A DNA stretch of 64,000 nucleotides from Karalla daura (taxonomy: Eukaryota > Chordata > Actinopteri > Chaetodontiformes > Leiognathidae). The notes under the pieces were generated by a model that did not search any database, was not told where the DNA came from, and was given only the letters and a program-made list of their open reading frames with translations. Made by a program: the position numbers and the translations under genes. Shown here in pieces: positions 63,301 through 64,000 of the stretch (position 1 is the stretch's first letter; the number at the start of each line of letters is the position of its first letter). The stretch lies in assembly GCA_029224185.1 (NCBI GenBank), contig CM055197.1, positions 18,699,750-18,763,749 on the forward strand, given 5' to 3'.

Positions 63301-63474
63301 ATCATATCAAATAGTGAATTCTTCAGGTTTGACCTTTACTCTATTCGTGCAGGGAAACTGAGACATTTGAGTCTTTAGCTGAAGATGACCAACTGCCACA
63401 GGTTGTGGAGGAGCTTCACGATGTTCATGTCTGCCCAGGTTCCCCTATTGCTAAAATGCAGCTCAAAGTCAAGG
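26315..63474 (+). CDS. obscn: Obscurin, giant sarcomeric Ig/FN3 protein; 59 coding exons, 3' part beyond the window
   Basis: Obscurin surrounds M-bands and Z-disks, binds titin and myomesin, and links myofibrils to the sarcoplasmic reticulum through ankyrins. The window encodes 5309 residues: three Ig in the first coding exon, Ig4-5, an FN3, a long chain of mostly one-exon Ig domains, a second FN3, a linker with an IQ motif, two further Ig domains and the start of another. The order matches human obscurin, including DKIAM-HRG-LECQVSRASA (39931-40197), KKRRMSREPTLDSI-like and KIQAAFKGYK (61212-62525), and DYDTAADATE (63149-63230). OBSL1 is excluded by the IQ region; SPEG by the domain order. 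Nearly all exon junctions are phase 1. The start was chosen because MDPNLFGGVPRFLTRPKAF parallels the known N terminus and sits just after a CAG acceptor. SH3, DH-PH and kinase domains should follow to the right. Fish may carry a and b copies; I cannot tell which this is. Exons are listed in the block entries below. Confidence 0.95.
29951..30139 (+). repeat. Minisatellite, three copies of a 63-bp unit
   Basis: Units start at 29951, 30014 and 30077 and differ by only a few substitutions. As the unit is 63 bases the frame stays open (unit begins SEWARIFSL), but this is a by-product of the repeat, not a gene. Confidence 0.85.
30304..30337. repeat. Perfect 15-bp palindromic hairpin
   Basis: Arms 30304-30318 and 30323-30337 (CACTATGTAGTGCAC and its complement) flank a TGTA loop near the right end of the nested element. 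Confidence 0.85.
30475..30725. repeat. Common fish interspersed repeat, two overlapping tail copies
   Basis: Contains ATTCACACC, then GACTGTGGGAGGAAGGCCAG followed by GTACCTGGAGAAAATCCATG, and a second near-copy from about 30672. I recognise the pattern from many fish introns and think of it as a LINE/SINE tail but cannot name the family. The likely left half is at 29150-29220. Confidence 0.5.
30965..33621 (+). CDS. obscn: obscn exons for Ig4-Ig8 and the first FN3
   Basis: Exons 30965-31234 (Ig4), 31367-31627 (Ig5), 31879-32184 (FN3), 32274-32540 (Ig6), 32701-32804 plus 32988-33156 (Ig7) and 33346-33621 (Ig8). The FN3 has the PP-DPV, SITIQWSPP and Y-F-R-ISA-N-FG landmarks and occupies the same place as in human obscurin. 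Ig7 is unusual here in being split by a phase 0 intron just before its central Trp. A short TTAACCCTAACCCTAAC telomere-like stretch lies in the intron before the FN3 (31697-31713). Confidence 0.92.
33707..36262 (+). repeat. obscn: Tandem Ig exon array A of obscn: six near-identical domains
   Basis: Coding exons 33707-33988, 34302-34577, 34687-34962, 35064-35345, 35613-35894 and 35987-36262, each one Ig domain with phase 1 ends. All share KATLSC, then TEVKWYKDGKLL, then GKSRQLVI (or close variants) and AGEY-CEAG. The array sits where human obscurin has its own array of EVTWYKDGKKLSSSSKV domains. The high similarity between fish copies suggests lineage-specific duplication or gene conversion. 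Introns are short and variable. Confidence 0.93.
36345..43801 (+). CDS. obscn: obscn exons for Ig15-Ig29, single-copy domains
   Basis: Exons 36345-36617, 36715-36981, 37071-37340, 37431-37697, 37786-38052, 38149-38261 plus 38371-38524, 38644-38805 plus 38905-39009, 39931-40197, 41206-41475, 41572-41838, 41980-42246, 42396-42662, 42738-43007, 43103-43372 and 43535-43801. Each unit is an Ig fold with Cys-Trp-Cys spacing and aligns in order with human obscurin (for example VTFKKKLENLTVEE, ELPVKFVKRLRDKIAM). Two domains are split by an internal intron: one phase 0 (38262-38370), one phase 1 (38806-38904). The first two introns of the block have GC donors. The introns at 39010-39930 and 40198-41205 hold nothing recognisable. 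Confidence 0.92.
36618..36714 (+). other. GC-AG intron of obscn (first of two)
   Basis: The exon ends GTC AAA G and the intron begins GCAAGT, the consensus for GC donors. It ends TTTTTTCAG. The only nearby GT (in GCAAGTCAC) would give the wrong phase for the next exon. Confidence 0.85.
36982..37070 (+). other. GC-AG intron of obscn (second, adjacent)
   Basis: The exon ends TCA AAA G and the intron begins GCAATT. Reading on gives a stop within three codons and no GT is available. The exon length of 267 nt and phase 1 match neighbouring Ig exons. The donor is weaker than the first because it lacks the G at +5. Confidence 0.75.
43802..45048 (+). other. obscn intron containing a dead Ig exon
   Basis: This intron precedes array B. 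Apart from the pseudo-exon near 44695-44927 and a shorter exon-like scrap near 44566-44605, I see nothing in it. Confidence 0.7.
44695..44927 (+). pseudogene. Decayed Ig exon of the array B type
   Basis: Reading from about 44789, ILKTGDKHEMKQMETFC is followed by an in-frame TAG (44834-44836). Then comes LEINNLKIEDS, then SCMCGDQKASA, then IVKVNG, up to a normal phase 1 donor G/GTACAG at 44927. This aligns along its whole length with the active array domains (VLKSGEKYQMKQ, then EDSGEYSCVCGDQKTTS). The 5' half is shifted in frame and poorly conserved, and no clear acceptor remains. It is an inactive relic of an earlier array member. Confidence 0.75.
45049..48274 (+). repeat. obscn: Tandem Ig exon array B of obscn: seven 267-nt exons in units of about 490 bp
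   Basis: Exons 45049-45315, 45546-45812, 46035-46301, 46524-46790, 47015-47281, 47533-47799 and 48008-48274 all encode 89-residue Ig domains of one type (TFKQKLES, then EEGASVTLRCELSKAG, VEWKKG, EDSGDYSC). Start-to-start spacing is 497, 489, 489, 491, 518 and 475. Intron sequence is duplicated too: the GCTTGCTTGCATAAAATCTG block and CACTAACCAACTGATAAATG recur before several copies. Human obscurin has an array in the same position with its own copies (ATATLRCELSKAAPVEWRKG type), so the two arrays have expanded or been homogenised separately. Two copies (the fourth and fifth) have lost the extra Cys after the F-strand Cys (SCVFEDQ). Confidence 0.95.
48832..50513 (+). CDS. obscn: obscn: four short phase 1-1 exons encoding a Pro/Lys/Glu/Thr-rich linker
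   Basis: Exons 48832-48906 (75 nt), 49333-49401 (69), 49884-49979 (96) and 50442-50513 (72) each lie between a good acceptor and a G/GT donor and keep phase 1. They encode 104 residues with no Ig features. They begin ALKLPVPPSATNP, AKKHETPSIAAKDKK, AVAVPSTGQTPKQQ and VEMAAVGKSATPDT, and each ends in EG. The composition (Lys, Glu, Pro, Thr, Gln, no Cys, no aromatic residues) is that of a disordered, PEVK-like segment between Ig37 and array B. I do not recall this in human obscurin. Alternative splicing is likely because every exon can be skipped without changing frame. The third exon could end at 49973 instead. Confidence 0.65.
50514..52118 (+). other. obscn intron; (GATA)n microsatellite, otherwise nothing recognised
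   Basis: A degenerate GATA/GACA repeat lies at about 50946-50988. An exon-like start after CCCCAG at 51729 stays open but lacks a phase-compatible donor. Confidence 0.6.
52119..57620 (+). CDS. obscn: obscn exons for Ig37-Ig45
   Basis: Exons 52119-52385, 52532-52798, 52955-53221, 53664-53933, 54625-54891, 55251-55529, 56304-56561, 56833-57099 and 57348-57620, each one Ig domain with phase 1 ends. Two types are interleaved: a CELSK / VEWRKG type and a type with W-L-D-N followed by NE or ND and IH-L-L (for example QWKLQDVPLQNNEMN). The same mixture occurs in human obscurin before the second FN3. The 55251-55529 exon ends with extra lysines (EEKPKG). A (GCAT)n microsatellite lies at 56176-56200. 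Confidence 0.92.
56176..56200 (+). repeat. (GCAT)n microsatellite
   Basis: Alternating GCAT units with one interruption, in an obscn intron about 100 bases upstream of the exon at 56304. Confidence 0.85.
57621..59494 (+). other. obscn intron of 1.9 kb; nothing recognised
   Basis: AT-rich, with only short open frames. No Ig-like, linker-like or transposon sequence was identified. Confidence 0.6.
59495..60961 (+). CDS. obscn: obscn exons for Ig46-Ig48 and the second FN3
   Basis: Exons 59495-59761, 59897-60172, 60298-60570 (Ig) and 60671-60961 (FN3). The second Ig has the run IVQGLENVETFDGGEALFEC, close to the human domain preceding the second FN3. The FN3 has APDPPEDPEV at its start and GYRFRVAAINRAGTGEP near its end. 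The human protein, as I remember it, has one more Ig after this FN3, and no exon for it is visible before the next block. Confidence 0.93.
61212..62525 (+). CDS. obscn: obscn 1314-nt exon: phospho-linker, IQ motif, Ig49 and conserved acidic block
   Basis: One exon encodes about 438 residues. It opens with a disordered charged segment (SLPPEAAEEGDLHELWEES, then the basophilic kinase-like site KKRRMSREPTLDSI). Next comes an IQ calmodulin-binding motif (AAIKIQAAFKGYKTRK, about 61741-61790). An Ig domain follows (about 61810-62075, ending C-V-NKFG). Then come a Ser/Glu-rich stretch with SADSEAESSSGSEMDE, a basic helix (ASRRLRRLLRT) and a block reading YREDENYIYIRFDSRAD. All appear in the same order in human obscurin. 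No internal intron is needed. Confidence 0.93.
62690..63474 (+). CDS. obscn: obscn exons: Ig50 and start of the next Ig (last coding exons in the window)
   Basis: Exons 62690-62971 (Ig50, with DGYPVSFDCVVIGKPPPTV and HYMINEDQEG), 63149-63230 (SDYDTAADATETSSYVSAKG) and 63353-63474 (QLPQVVEEL, opening the following Ig domain). Junction phases are 1, 2 and 1. The frame is open at the last donor (63475), so the protein continues to the right. Confidence 0.93.
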
Positions 63475-64000
63475 GTAAGTTCATTTATCAATAGTCATAG
63501 TTAACTCATTTGAGGCAACAAATAAAAGCTGATTGTAGCCGAGTTAAGAATGACACTGAGATAGGAGTGAAAAGACCAAAGTGGTGGCACAACTGAAAAG
63601 CAGAGCTGGAGAAATGCCTCTCACTAAAAGCTGAACTAGAGACTGCACAAAATGGCCGGTTTAAAAATGTGAGTTGTATCAGTCTTTGCTAATATATTAC
63701 ATTATTATGCAATACTTGAACTGCCACCAACCTGCTATGTAAATGCTCATTAGATATTATTTCCAGCTAGATGTGGAAAATGCTCATTGCCAAAAGCATG
63801 AAGTAGGGGAACTAATGCTAAATATATTCATTTTTCAAATGAAGCAGTTACCACTACCCTGCTTTACACGATAACAGAACTGGACACCTGACTACATGAT
63901 AACTACTGATTATTTCTGCCAATGTGGAGATGGCACATTCTGGTCCCATATGCTCTATCAGAGAAGTGGGCGAGTCTCGAGTAGCTACTGTACGAGCTAC
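63475..64000 (+). other. obscn intron running off the right edge
   Basis: AT-rich, with no exon or repeat recognised. The next obscn exon should lie beyond the window. Confidence 0.7.

Noticed and set aside
1..64000. Search by eye for tRNA, rRNA, CRISPR, prophage or bacterial operon features
   Set aside because: None seen. All recognisable content is vertebrate nuclear genes and eukaryotic repeats.

Overview
This window looks like genomic DNA from a teleost fish. All four genes are vertebrate genes with short GT-AG introns, the intergenic and intronic DNA carries repeat families common in fish (a decayed Tc1-type transposon, hAT/MITE-like inverted-repeat elements, microsatellites), and nothing bacterial or viral is visible. 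I cannot name the species.

Layout. (1) Positions 34-914, minus strand: the first five coding exons of cdk5, running off the left edge. (2) Positions 915-4608: intergenic, no gene recognised. (3) Positions 4932-10701, minus: a complete abcb8, a half-transporter of the mitochondrial inner membrane, 17 coding exons and 712 residues. (4) Positions 10702-11503: a compact head-to-head promoter shared with atg9b, containing a perfect CRE and an ETS-type site. (5) Positions 11504-17935, plus: a complete atg9b, the multispanning autophagy lipid scramblase, 13 coding exons and 808 residues, including a minor-class (U12, AT-AC) intron, followed by a long low-complexity 3' UTR to about 20800. (6) Positions 20810-24990: intergenic with a Tc1-like transposase relic. 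(7) From about 25000 to the right edge, plus: obscurin (obscn), the giant sarcomeric Ig/FN3 protein. I resolve 59 coding exons (26315-63474, 5309 residues) covering about 50 complete Ig domains, two FN3 domains and the IQ motif. The SH3-DH-PH and kinase part lies beyond the window.

The obscn gene is the most interesting part. Almost every Ig domain is one symmetric phase 1-1 exon of about 267-282 nt. Two blocks have expanded by tandem exon duplication: six copies at 33707-36262 and seven at 45049-48274. The second block has a unit of about 490 bp, homogenised introns, and 3' splice sites that almost lack a polypyrimidine tract. Just before it lies a dead Ig exon with an in-frame stop. Just after it are four very short phase 1-1 exons encoding Pro/Lys/Glu/Thr-rich linkers, a possible elastic or alternatively spliced insert that I do not recall in human obscurin. 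Two successive introns use GC-AG boundaries. The linkage cdk5-abcb8-atg9b-obscn joins genes that sit on human 7q36 and 1q42, and mirrors the human 2q35 cluster of ABCB6, ATG9A and OBSL1, which suggests an ancient vertebrate paralogon.

Exon coordinates were read by hand from splice signals, reading-frame phase and remembered human protein sequences. No alignment or transcript evidence was available.
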